From Paraburkholderia sp. BCC1885 (GTDB lineage Bacteria > Pseudomonadota > Gammaproteobacteria > Burkholderiales > Burkholderiaceae), in the NCBI RefSeq assembly GCF_900996235.1, contig NZ_CAAJGM010000077.1, forward strand, positions 114,568 to 178,567: DNA of 64,000 nucleotides. The letters are read 5' to 3'. Every line of letters starts with the position of its first letter. Position 1 is the stretch's first letter. Under the pieces are notes generated by a model. The model was not told the origin of the DNA and made no database searches. It was given only the letters and a program-made list of their open reading frames with translations. Shown here piece by piece: positions 1 through 7,462 of this stretch. Made by a program: the position numbers and the translations under genes.

Positions 1-831
1 ATTCAAGCCGTCGAGGTGAGCGATCTTGCCGTCGCTGCGATCGCTGACCGTCACCGGGGCGAACAGCGTGGCCGGCTGGCGCGCGGCGAGTTCGGGCAGA
101 AATGCGCCGAACCATGCGACGAACTGCTCATGCGGCAACACCCGGCGCATCAGTTCGGCTTCCATTAGCGAAGGGGAGAGGAACTCATCGCCGGCCGGCT
201 CCCACGCCTGACACGCCTTGTCGTTCAGATACCAGCGTTGCGCGGTTTCGACGATCAGTGCCGCCAACGATTCGCGCGCAGTCTGGCGCGCGAAATCAAG
301 TGTCAGCGCGAGCGCGAACGCCATGTTGAAATGCGTGCCCACCCGCAACGGATAAGTGGCTTTCGGCAGAAACTCCTCGAAGCGGTCGACGAAAGCGTTA
401 GTTAGCGGTACGAAGGTTTTATTCCAGCGTGCCGCTTGCGGAAGTTTTAGCGCGCTGAGCTGTGCCGAGAGCGCCAGCAGCCAGGCCCAGCCATAGGGAC
501 GCTCGAAGCCGCGATTGGCCGGCAAATCGAGATAGGCGCGCTCGCTGGCGACGTTGGCTTCGGTGAAGTGCTGGTCGACCACGGCGACGATGCGCGCGGC
601 CTCAGGCAGATCGGGAAAACGCTCGAGCAGATGAAGCACCAGCCAGTAGCCGTGCACGCACGAATGCCAGTCGTAGCTGCCGTAAAAAATCGGATGCAGC
701 GCGCGCGGGCTTTGCACGTCCTGCGGACCGGCGAGCGAGTGCGTCAGCTTGTTCGGATACTCGCGCGTCAGGTGATCCAAGGCCAGATTGGCGAATTTCG
801 ACGCGATTGCGGGAGTAAAGTGGGTGGTCAT
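1..831 (-). CDS. DUF2891 family protein (C-terminus cut by window edge)
   Basis: The frame opens with ATG at 831 and runs without a stop to base 1, so 277 residues are visible and the C-terminus lies outside the window. The N-terminal third contains HPIFYGSYDWHSCVHGYW, a tryptophan/histidine-rich segment that I recognise from DUF2891 proteins. This family is thought to adopt an alpha/alpha-barrel fold, and no reaction has been established as far as I know. No signal peptide or membrane segment is visible, so a cytosolic location is likely. It is transcribed leftwards, away from everything else in the window, so its operon partners cannot be seen. I am confident of the family but cannot give a function. 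Confidence 0.8.
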   Translation of the reverse strand, partial: MTTHFTPAIASKFANLALDHLTREYPNKLTHSLAGPQDVQSPRALHPIFYGSYDWHSCVHGYWLVLHLLERFPDLPEAARIVAVVDQHFTEANVASERAYLDLPANRGFERPYGWAWLLALSAQLSALKLPQAARWNKTFVPLTNAFVDRFEEFLPKATYPLRVGTHFNMAFALALTLDFARQTARESLAALIVETAQRWYLNDKACQAWEPAGDEFLSPSLMEAELMRRVLPHEQFVAWFGAFLPELAARQPATLFAPVTVSDRSDGKIAHLDGLN

Positions 832-1131
832 TGGGGGCCTCGTGTGGGGCGGGGTCAAAAGCGCATGCGGAGAATATATCAGCGGCCACGCCGATGGAAC
901 AGCGCTCGCCTGCTTAACGGGCGGTCGTTGATTTTTTCATCTTCGATAAGCGGAAGGTCACTCGAGTGGCAACCCGCACGCGCATGTTGCACATTTGCAA
1001 AGGCCCTCCGGTCATTTAACGACGGACAGTTAAATCTGTACCAAAGGCGTTCCCCTTAAGCCTTCGATTGCCGTAGCAATGTCCGCCGTCTTCCTTCAAC
1101 CGGGCTCCAATGACGTAGTCACATCATCAAC
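832..1131. other. Intergenic gap without a convincing gene
   Basis: Three hundred bases lie between the DUF2891 start and the end of the glycine-rich exported protein. An open frame crosses it on the plus strand, but it begins deep inside the DUF2891 gene, lacks a ribosome site and has a low-complexity arginine-rich translation typical of GC-rich shadows. The gap should hold the DUF2891 promoter. I see no clear -35/-10 pair, hairpin or repeat. Confidence 0.5.
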
Positions 1132-1395
1132 CTAGTTGTTGGACTGCGGCTGCTGATGTGGGTCGTTAGCGCCGTTGTTCTGCGCCTGGGCCTTGTCCTG
1201 CTTCGCTTTCTTCGAAGCCATATGATGGCCTACGGCACATCCTCCAGCCGCGCCCGCAACTGCATGGCCATTGCCTACAAAGTGCCCGCCGACCCCGCCA
1301 ACCGCGGCGCCTTTCAGGCAACCTGCCGCGTAGCTTTGGCTCGTGACGCAAAACAGCGCAACTGCCGCGACACCAAAAATGGCTTTTGTTTTCAT
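1132..1395 (-). CDS. Small exported glycine-zipper-like protein
   Basis: This is an 87-residue protein starting at ATG 1395, preceded by AGGAGAG at a good distance; the longer upstream frame has no ribosome site. Residues 1-24 form a Sec signal peptide (MKTKAIF, then a hydrophobic run ending SYAA). The mature part begins with a single cysteine and carries GxxxG-rich stretches (GAAVGGVGG, AGAAGG) with several histidines, followed by a charged lysine/glutamine/asparagine-rich tail. Glycine-zipper segments like this occur in small periplasmic or outer-membrane-associated proteins of beta-proteobacteria. I cannot assign a role. The gene stands alone, with 230 bp before the next gene. Confidence 0.65.
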   Translation of the reverse strand: MKTKAIFGVAAVALFCVTSQSYAAGCLKGAAVGGVGGHFVGNGHAVAGAAGGCAVGHHMASKKAKQDKAQAQNNGANDPHQQPQSNN

Positions 1396-1625
1396 GCCTG
1401 CTCTCCTTGCGATTGCTCGTGTGATAAGGCCCGGAGCAGGACAGGTGGTTTGCGCAGCCTGCCGCGCCACCTGTTGCGAATCGCTCGCCCGCTGAAGTGC
1501 GACGCGCGCCTCGCTCCGGAACTATCCAGACGTGCCCGCAGGAATCGGACCCGGATCTAACCGATAGCCCGGGCCGGCCGGATTGCCCGGGGAGGAGAGG
1601 TTTTGTCGCTGATGAATTCAGACGA

Positions 1626-2447
1626 TCAGGCGTCCCACTCCGGCGCGAACGGCGGCGTGACGAAGCGCTGGTTCTTCGGCAACGCGGCGATAGCTTGCCG
1701 GTCCTCGTCGTCGAGTTTGACCGTCAGCGCGTCGAGATTGGATTTCTGACTTTCGCGGCGTTGGGCCTTGGGAATGGCAGCGACCCCGTCCTGCTCCAGA
1801 AGCCAGGCAAGCGCAACCTGGGCAGCGCTCACGCCATGCCTTGCGCCGATTCCCTGAAGTACCGGATCATTTGCCGCCCGGCCCTGGGCAAGCGGCGCAT
1901 AGGCGACGAGCGGAATGCCCTTTTCACGCAGGTAGCGCAGCATTTTCGACTGATCCAGGAACGCGTGATATTCAATCTGGTGGCAGGCGATGGGCGCGCC
2001 GATGTCCTCGACAGCGCTTCGCAGCATCGTCAGGTTGAAGTTGCACACACCGATGGCGCGCACGGTGCCGTTCTGCAGAAAGCTTTGCATGGTCTCCATG
2101 ATCGCGCCGAGGTCCATGTCGCGCGACGGCCAATGCACCATATACAGGTCGACATAATCGACACCGAGTTTTCCGAGGCTCGTGTCCAGCGCGCGACGGA
2201 TGGACTCCGGCTTGAGGTTCTCGTGCCACACCTTGGTTGTCAGATGCAATTGCTGGCGCGCGAGACCCGAGGCCGCAATGGCCGCGCCGACGGCTTCCTC
2301 GTTCTGATACATCTCGGCGGTATCGATGTGCCGGTATCCGAGTTCCAGTGCGCTTTCAACGACCGGCTGGCAATCGCCGCCCGGCATGCGGAACGTGCCG
2401 AATCCGAGGCGCGGCAATTCGATTCCCTGCGTGTTCAAAGTTTCCAT
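1626..2447 (-). CDS. Aldo/keto reductase
   Basis: This 273-residue cytosolic NADPH-dependent oxidoreductase belongs to the aldo/keto reductase superfamily and probably reduces aldehydes or ketones. The whole catalytic tetrad is visible: Asp42 and Tyr47 in HIDTAEMY, Lys72 in TTKVW and His105 in VHWP. Late motifs for cofactor binding (AIPKAQRRES) are also present. The start at ATG 2447 is chosen because GGGAGAG lies eight bases upstream; an in-frame start ten codons earlier has no such site. It diverges from a LysR gene across 151 bp, the classical regulator-target arrangement. The length fits the 270-280 residue DkgA/DkgB-like branch. The physiological substrate cannot be inferred. Confidence 0.9.
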   Translation of the reverse strand: METLNTQGIELPRLGFGTFRMPGGDCQPVVESALELGYRHIDTAEMYQNEEAVGAAIAASGLARQQLHLTTKVWHENLKPESIRRALDTSLGKLGVDYVDLYMVHWPSRDMDLGAIMETMQSFLQNGTVRAIGVCNFNLTMLRSAVEDIGAPIACHQIEYHAFLDQSKMLRYLREKGIPLVAYAPLAQGRAANDPVLQGIGARHGVSAAQVALAWLLEQDGVAAIPKAQRRESQKSNLDALTVKLDDEDRQAIAALPKNQRFVTPPFAPEWDA

Positions 2448-2598
2448 CGATGCTCTCCCAAGCTGGTTTTGGTCCACGGCACAAGCCGCCGCAGAGTACG
2501 GGAGGACAATCTCTCACGTTCTGATTGTTGAATAAAGTACGTGCTGTTCACTTCACTCGTGACTAAACTATTTGAATGTAACGCGCTTTGGAGAGAGC

Positions 2599-3561
2599 AT
2601 GACGTTTGATGGCCGGCTGTTTTCTGGCATTACCGTACTCGCCGCAGTCGCGGAGAGTGGCAGTTTCGTGCGCGCGGCCGACGCCCTCGGTCTGTCGCCG
2701 TCGGGGGTCAGCCGCGCTGTTTCGCGTCTGGAGAAACGGGTGGGGGTGCGGCTGCTTGACCGTACCACGCGCTCGCAAACGCTGACCGACGAAGGCCGGC
2801 GTCTATATGAGGTGGTGGGTCCGCATCTGACCGGCATCGAGGAAGCGGCTTCGGTGGCGTCGGGTTCAGCGAATGTCGTGCAGGGAAGGCTTCGCGTCAA
2901 CGTCGACCCGTTCTTTTCGAGGACGGTGCTGGCGTCGAGATTGCCGGATTTTCTGGCGCATTATCCCGACCTCTCGCTCGAACTCATCATGCGCGACGAC
3001 GTCGGCGATCTCGTCGCGGATGGATTCGACCTTGCTGTGCGCTTTGGGCCGCCGCCGACGGGAACGCTGGTGGCGCGCAAGCTGCTCGAGACGCGCATCA
3101 TCACGGTTGCGTCGCCGCGATATGTAGCGGAGCACGGGACGCCTGCAAAACCTGAAGAGGTGCGAAAACATGGGCGAATCATGTTTTATAACCCGGTGAC
3201 GGCCAAGCCCTTCGAGTGGGAATTCCATCGGGGCAAGAAGGTCACGGAGATACCGGCAGAAGGGCGGTTGCTCGTCTCGGACGTGGAAACCATGCTGGGC
3301 GCGTGTATCGCTGGCGCAGGCATCGCTCAGGTCATGGAGATCGGCGTCGAGCAGATGATGCGCGACGGCTTGCTGGTCGACCTCTTTCCGGATTGGTCGG
3401 ACGAACGTTTTCCGCTGTATGCGCTTTTTCCCTCACGGCGCCATCGAGCCGCGAAAGTCGAGGCGTTCATTAATTTCTGCCTCGAGTCGTTATCCGAGGC
3501 TACGCCCGCTGCGCACCGTCCGATGAGCCTGCGAAAAGAGCGGCGGCAGCGCAAGAGCTAA
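2599..3561 (+). CDS. LysR-family transcriptional regulator
   Basis: This is a 320-residue LysR regulator with the winged helix-turn-helix at roughly residues 10-65 (AAVAESGSFVRAADALGLSPSGVSRAVSRLE) and a periplasmic-binding-protein-like effector domain from about residue 85. ATG 2599 follows GGAGAGAGC; the frame extends upstream only through a TTG start without a ribosome site. The C-terminal tail is rich in arginine and lysine. It is divergent from the aldo/keto reductase and most likely controls that gene and itself. The domain organisation resembles the CrgA/AaeR-like branch that responds to aromatic or quinone stress; that placement is only a sequence impression. Confidence 0.88.
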   Translation: MTFDGRLFSGITVLAAVAESGSFVRAADALGLSPSGVSRAVSRLEKRVGVRLLDRTTRSQTLTDEGRRLYEVVGPHLTGIEEAASVASGSANVVQGRLRVNVDPFFSRTVLASRLPDFLAHYPDLSLELIMRDDVGDLVADGFDLAVRFGPPPTGTLVARKLLETRIITVASPRYVAEHGTPAKPEEVRKHGRIMFYNPVTAKPFEWEFHRGKKVTEIPAEGRLLVSDVETMLGACIAGAGIAQVMEIGVEQMMRDGLLVDLFPDWSDERFPLYALFPSRRHRAAKVEAFINFCLESLSEATPAAHRPMSLRKERRQRKS

Positions 3562-3669
3562 GGCGCCGGACGCAGCGGATGTTTCAAACCTCACGTCTCG
3601 TTACACACAAACACACTGGTAATGTGCGCTCCAAATATAGTGCTCTCACTACTGACAAGTGAGGCACGT

Positions 3670-3774
3670 ATGAAACGAATCTTTGCATTGACGCTGATGG
3701 CCGTATGTCTCGGAGCCGGGTTGAGCGGCTGCATCGTTGTACCCGGAGGTGGCGGCTACTATCACCATTACTGA
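3670..3774 (+). CDS. 34-residue lipoprotein
   Basis: This is a very short gene, ATG 3670 to TGA 3774, with GTGAGG just upstream. The product starts MKRIFALTLMAVCLGAG and has a clean lipobox LSGC with cysteine at residue 21. After lipidation only 14 residues would remain: C-IVVPGGGGYYHHY. The glycine/tyrosine/histidine tail resembles small YXH-rich lipoproteins of Burkholderiaceae, and such tails could bind metal. It stands alone between the LysR gene and the glutathione transferase, followed by a stem-loop. No function is known. The signal sequence and lipobox make a real gene more likely than chance. Confidence 0.65.
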   Translation: MKRIFALTLMAVCLGAGLSGCIVVPGGGGYYHHY

Positions 3775-3805
3775 TCATGGACGGCGAGTCGTTCGACGGC
3801 TCGCA

Positions 3806-3834
3806 AACCTCGCCTGCGCGAAGCGGGCGAGGTT
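3806..3834 (+). terminator. Stem-loop after the small lipoprotein gene
   Basis: AACCTCGCC (3806-3814) pairs perfectly with GGCGAGGTT (3826-3834), and CGC/GCG inside the loop can extend the stem after a two-base bulge. It lies 32 bases after the lipoprotein stop. No clear T-run follows, so a rho-independent terminator is only a possibility. Confidence 0.35.
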
Positions 3835-4014
3835 CGTTGCTTACGTCGGCCACCCATTTCAAGGCGTCGCAGTGCTGCGACAGGTTCGCTCGGGTCGAGA
3901 CGCAAGGTGTAGTCCGGGTTCGATGTGGTGTTCTGCCCGATTCCAGCGCCCGGTCGTTTTTGCATTTCGCCCTGCGAAGAGGCCGTAAGCACTGCCACCG
4001 GCCACACCAGGCGC

Positions 4015-4656
4015 TTACGCCGCCAATCGGGCTTTGTGCACGCTAACCAACTCCGCTTCGTCCTTAAGCGCTTTCTGCGCTGATGGCCGTGCTTCGACTC
4101 GTGCCACGTAGGCCATCAGATTCTTAAGATGGTCAAGTTTCACGCCAGAGCGTTCGTGCCACATGGTTGCCCAAACATAAGCGTCCGCGACGGTGAACTG
4201 CTCGCCGGTCAGATACGGCCGTCCGTCGGCCAGACGAGCATCGAGCGCTGCGTAGGCCGTGAGTAACTTCCTGCTTGTGAACGCTATGCCTTCCTCGGTC
4301 ATGAGTCTGCGCATCAACGGAATATGCTTCTGCGCTATCTCGGTTGCGATGAACGTCAACAGCTGGTCCATTCTGACCCGCTCCATCGTGCCACGCGGCG
4401 GAATCAGCCCAGATTCAGGATGCCGGTCAGCGAGAAACGAAGAAATCACGATGGTTTCAGTTATCCGTTCCTTATCGGCGTCGTCGAGTTCAAGGACCGG
4501 CACGTAAGCGAGCGGATTGACTTCAGCGAAGTCGGCGTTGTCGCTTGTGGTTTTGCCAAATACGTCGTAGTGAACGAGTTCGGGGGAGAGGCCTAATTCG
4601 TTTGCTACTGCCTGGACGGCCAGCGAGCATGTCGCTTGAGCGATGTAAAGTTTCAT
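4015..4656 (-). CDS. Glutathione S-transferase, beta-class (GstA-like)
   Basis: This 213-residue cytosolic enzyme conjugates glutathione to electrophiles. The N-terminal thioredoxin-like domain (about residues 1-80) starts MKLYIAQATCSL; Cys10 aligns with the glutathione-binding cysteine of beta-class bacterial enzymes. VNPLAYVPVLELDD contains the conserved cis-proline. The all-helical C-terminal domain begins near residue 88, and a histidine in IAQKHIPL matches the second active-site residue of the class. ATG 4656 has a weak AAGG-type ribosome site. It diverges from a LysR gene over 282 bp holding at least one dyad, so induction by that regulator is plausible. Confidence 0.88.
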   Translation of the reverse strand: MKLYIAQATCSLAVQAVANELGLSPELVHYDVFGKTTSDNADFAEVNPLAYVPVLELDDADKERITETIVISSFLADRHPESGLIPPRGTMERVRMDQLLTFIATEIAQKHIPLMRRLMTEEGIAFTSRKLLTAYAALDARLADGRPYLTGEQFTVADAYVWATMWHERSGVKLDHLKNLMAYVARVEARPSAQKALKDEAELVSVHKARLAA

Positions 4657-4738
4657 TTGACGTGCCTTTCAGATGAGTGGGTGACAGGTTTTCGGTGAGT
4701 CGCGGGAGACAGGTGAATTGCGCACCGTTGGGATGAAG

Positions 4739-4763
4739 TATCGCGAGATTCGCGCTTGCGATA
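4739..4763. promoter_or_regulatory. Dyad in the GST-LysR divergent region
   Basis: TATCGC (4739-4744) and GCGATA (4758-4763) form a perfect inverted repeat with 13 bases between, 83 bp upstream of the GST start. A second, weaker dyad, AAAGT-N13-ACTTT, lies at 4899-4921 just before the LysR start. Either could be the regulator's site. Neither has the exact T-N11-A form. Confidence 0.35.
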
Positions 4764-4938
4764 AACACCCGTGCGGGAGTCACTCTGTGGATTTAAAGGC
4801 GACAATTGGAACGCCCGTCTAGCGGTAGTGCGGCAAGATTTTGCGTGGGTACTTTCTGAACTAATGCAGACAGTCTGATGCTTCCTCGAACACCTGATAA
4901 AGTGAACTGACTTCGTACTTTGCCGAATGGGTTAAAAG

Positions 4939-5850
4939 ATGAACGAGCGCATCGATGCACCGATGGCCGAAATTGCAGTCTTTGTGGCGGTTGCCCAGAC
5001 GGGCAGCTTCACTCGTGCTGCAGAGGACCTGGGGAGCAGCAAGTCCAACGTTGGAAAGGCGGTGCAACGCCTCGAGAACCGGCTCGGCACGAAGCTGTTT
5101 CAACGCACCACGCGCGCCGTGCGGCTCACCGAGGACGGGGAGACCTATCTCGCCGCGGCACAAGATGCGTTGGATGGATTACGGGAGGCCGAACAGCAGC
5201 TTGCCGCCCGGCGTTCGGAACCTGTCGGCCGGGTGAAGATAGATTTGCCGGCAGGCTTTGGGCGTCTGCTGCTGCCGAGCTTCATTCAATTACGCGAGAA
5301 GTATCCGAAGCTCACCCTAGAAATGGCGCTGACCGACCGGATGTCCGACCCGGTGGGCGAAGGCTGGGACGTGGTCGTGCGTATTGGAACCCTCCCGCAA
5401 GACAGCGAGCTGACAGTGCGCAAACTCTGCGACCTGCGGCTCGGCCTTTATGCGTCGCCGGATTATCTGGAGCGGCGCGGGAAAGTGATGTCGCTCGCTG
5501 CTTTGACCGATCACGACGCGATCGTATTTCGTGGCCCCAGCGGTCGATTGCGGGCGTGGACGGTGCAGGACGGCACCCATATTCGTGAAGTATCGCTTTC
5601 TCCCGTCCTCGTTCTTGCTGATGGCCAGGCGCTCGTCGAAGCCGCGGTTGCAGGTTTCGGGATCACCCAGATTCTTGACCGCGTCGCGCTGCCCTACGTC
5701 AGGTCGGGCAGGCTGATTCATCTGCTGCCGGAAGCAGACACCGACGGCCCGCCCGTACACGCAATCATTTCACTTGGCCAGAAAATGGCCGCCAAGACTC
5801 GCGCTGTGGTGAATCATCTGGCGGACACGCTGCAACAGACCGCCGAATAG
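4939..5850 (+). CDS. LysR-family transcriptional regulator
   Basis: This 303-residue LysR protein has the helix-turn-helix at about residues 22-45 (TGSFTRAAEDLGSSKSNVGKAVQRLE) and the effector-binding domain from about residue 95. The motif DRMSDPVGEGWDVVVRIG matches the CrgA-like branch whose members often control redox enzymes. It diverges from the glutathione transferase and ends convergent with the first RND operon (52 bp between the stops). Its likely target is the GST. LysR proteins such as MexT also control MexEF-OprN-type pumps, so control of the neighbouring efflux operon is possible, although this gene lies at the operon's far end rather than by its promoter. Confidence 0.88.
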   Translation: MNERIDAPMAEIAVFVAVAQTGSFTRAAEDLGSSKSNVGKAVQRLENRLGTKLFQRTTRAVRLTEDGETYLAAAQDALDGLREAEQQLAARRSEPVGRVKIDLPAGFGRLLLPSFIQLREKYPKLTLEMALTDRMSDPVGEGWDVVVRIGTLPQDSELTVRKLCDLRLGLYASPDYLERRGKVMSLAALTDHDAIVFRGPSGRLRAWTVQDGTHIREVSLSPVLVLADGQALVEAAVAGFGITQILDRVALPYVRSGRLIHLLPEADTDGPPVHAIISLGQKMAAKTRAVVNHLADTLQQTAE

Positions 5851-5902
5851 ACGCCGCTTATCGCGCGTGGATGCCAGGGCAATCCTCTCAGTCCATACAC
5901 GA

Positions 5903-7450
5903 CTATTTCTGCGCGGCCGATGTTTGCGCAAATCCATCCGGGCAGGCGTCGACCGCGGCAATTTGCGCGGGCTGCGGTATGACATCCCCCCAGCCGCCGC
6001 CAAGAGCGCGAATCAGATTAACCGTGGACGCCGCCTGTACGCCCTGTAGTTGAATCGCTGCGCGGCGCGCCTGCAACACCGTGCGCTCTGCATCGATAAC
6101 GTCCAGATAGTCGATAGCGCCTTCGTTGTATTGCGCGCGCGAGAGGTCCGCAGCATGCTGTGACGCCTCGACAGCCGCGCTCTCGGTCCTGGTTTGCACC
6201 TCCAGGATGCGCATGTCGGAGAGACTATCCTCGACCTCCCGAAACGCCACGAGCACCTGTTGCCGATAGTTAGCCACGTCTTCTTCATAGACGGCTCTGG
6301 CATTGGCGAGATTTCCCTTGCGGCGGCCTCCATCGAAAATCGGAACGTTCAACGCGGTTCCCGCCAAAGGCCCCAGCAGGAAGGCTCGACTACTCCATTT
6401 GAACAGGTCTCCCAGCGTCGCAGACTCGAATCCGCCCGTGCCGGTCAGCGTAAGCGAAGGGAAAAACGCGGCTTTCGCGACGCCTATCCGCGAGTTCGCT
6501 GCGGCCATGGCGCGCTCCGCGGCGGCGATGTCCGGGCGGCGTTCGAGCAGCGATGACGGCAGTCCCGCTGGAATCCGCAAATCGACCGGTTTGAGCGGGT
6601 CGGCAGTCATCGAGAACTCAGCCGGAGTTTGCCCAAGCAGCACCGCGAGACTATGTTCGGAAGCTGCGCGCAGACGTTGAACAGTCATCGCATCGGACTG
6701 CGTGCCGGCCAGCTCCGCTTGCGCCCGGGACACATCGAGGTCAGTGATTTCGCCCTCCGCATAGCGGCGCTTGACGAGCTTGAGCGCCTGTTCGCGCAAC
6801 TGCACTGCTTGCGTGAAGAGTTCAGATTCGGCGTCGAGTTCGCGCAACGCGAAATAGTTCTGCGCCACTTCCGCCTGAAGCGCGAGCAGAACGGAACGAT
6901 ACAGGGCCGTGCTGCGTTGGGTGTCGGCGGTCGCTGCATCCACGGTCGAGGCGACGCGACCGAACAGGTCGACTTCATACGAGGCGCTGGCCTGGGCGCG
7001 CCAGAAGGTCTGCTGCGGCACGTTCGTTCCATCTGGCTCGAAGAGTGAAGACGCGGAAACCCGCTCACGCGTGGGACCAAACCCGGCGTCAAGAGACGGC
7101 AACAGACCCGCACGAGCCGCCTGGTTCATCGCGCGTGCTTCTTTCACGCGTGCGGCTGCGGCTTTCAGGTTCTGGTTGGCGACGAACGCCTGCTGTTCGA
7201 GGTCGTTTAGCCTGGAGTCCTGGAAAACTTTCCACCATTCACCTCTTGCAACGTTTTCGGACGGTTGTGCCGTCTTCCACGTGCCGGCTTCGTCCTGACC
7301 GGGTTCCTGTGACGCTTCCTTGAAGGTAGCCGTGGTGGGCGTCGACGGTACCTCATATGCCGGTGCCAGAGAACATCCGGCGAGCACCAGCAATGCGCCA
7401 AGCAGGACGGATCCCGTAAAGGCTTTCTTGATCGGGAAAATTCCTTTCAT
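5903..7450 (-). CDS. RND efflux outer-membrane lipoprotein (NodT/OprN-like)
   Basis: This 515-residue trimeric outer-membrane channel subunit is the third gene of an MFP-RND-OMF operon. The signal peptide ends in the lipobox LAGC with Cys26. Two repeats typical of the outer-membrane factor family are visible, with the conserved EWWKVFQD and RPDIAAAERAMAAANSRIGVAKAAFFP segments, and ALGGGW near the end. It starts only 12 bp after the permease stop, so translation is probably coupled. The length is a little above the usual 470-500 because of an extended loop before EWW and a C-terminal tail. Family assignment is firm; substrates are not predictable. Confidence 0.92.
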   Translation of the reverse strand: MKGIFPIKKAFTGSVLLGALLVLAGCSLAPAYEVPSTPTTATFKEASQEPGQDEAGTWKTAQPSENVARGEWWKVFQDSRLNDLEQQAFVANQNLKAAAARVKEARAMNQAARAGLLPSLDAGFGPTRERVSASSLFEPDGTNVPQQTFWRAQASASYEVDLFGRVASTVDAATADTQRSTALYRSVLLALQAEVAQNYFALRELDAESELFTQAVQLREQALKLVKRRYAEGEITDLDVSRAQAELAGTQSDAMTVQRLRAASEHSLAVLLGQTPAEFSMTADPLKPVDLRIPAGLPSSLLERRPDIAAAERAMAAANSRIGVAKAAFFPSLTLTGTGGFESATLGDLFKWSSRAFLLGPLAGTALNVPIFDGGRRKGNLANARAVYEEDVANYRQQVLVAFREVEDSLSDMRILEVQTRTESAAVEASQHAADLSRAQYNEGAIDYLDVIDAERTVLQARRAAIQLQGVQAASTVNLIRALGGGWGDVIPQPAQIAAVDACPDGFAQTSAAQK

Positions 7451-7462
7451 GATGTTTCTCCT

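Noticed and set aside
2515..2543. CACGT-N19-ACGTG inverted repeat between the AKR and LysR genes
   Set aside because: The arms are only five bases, and the spacing is not a usual LysR pattern; too likely by chance to list as a site.
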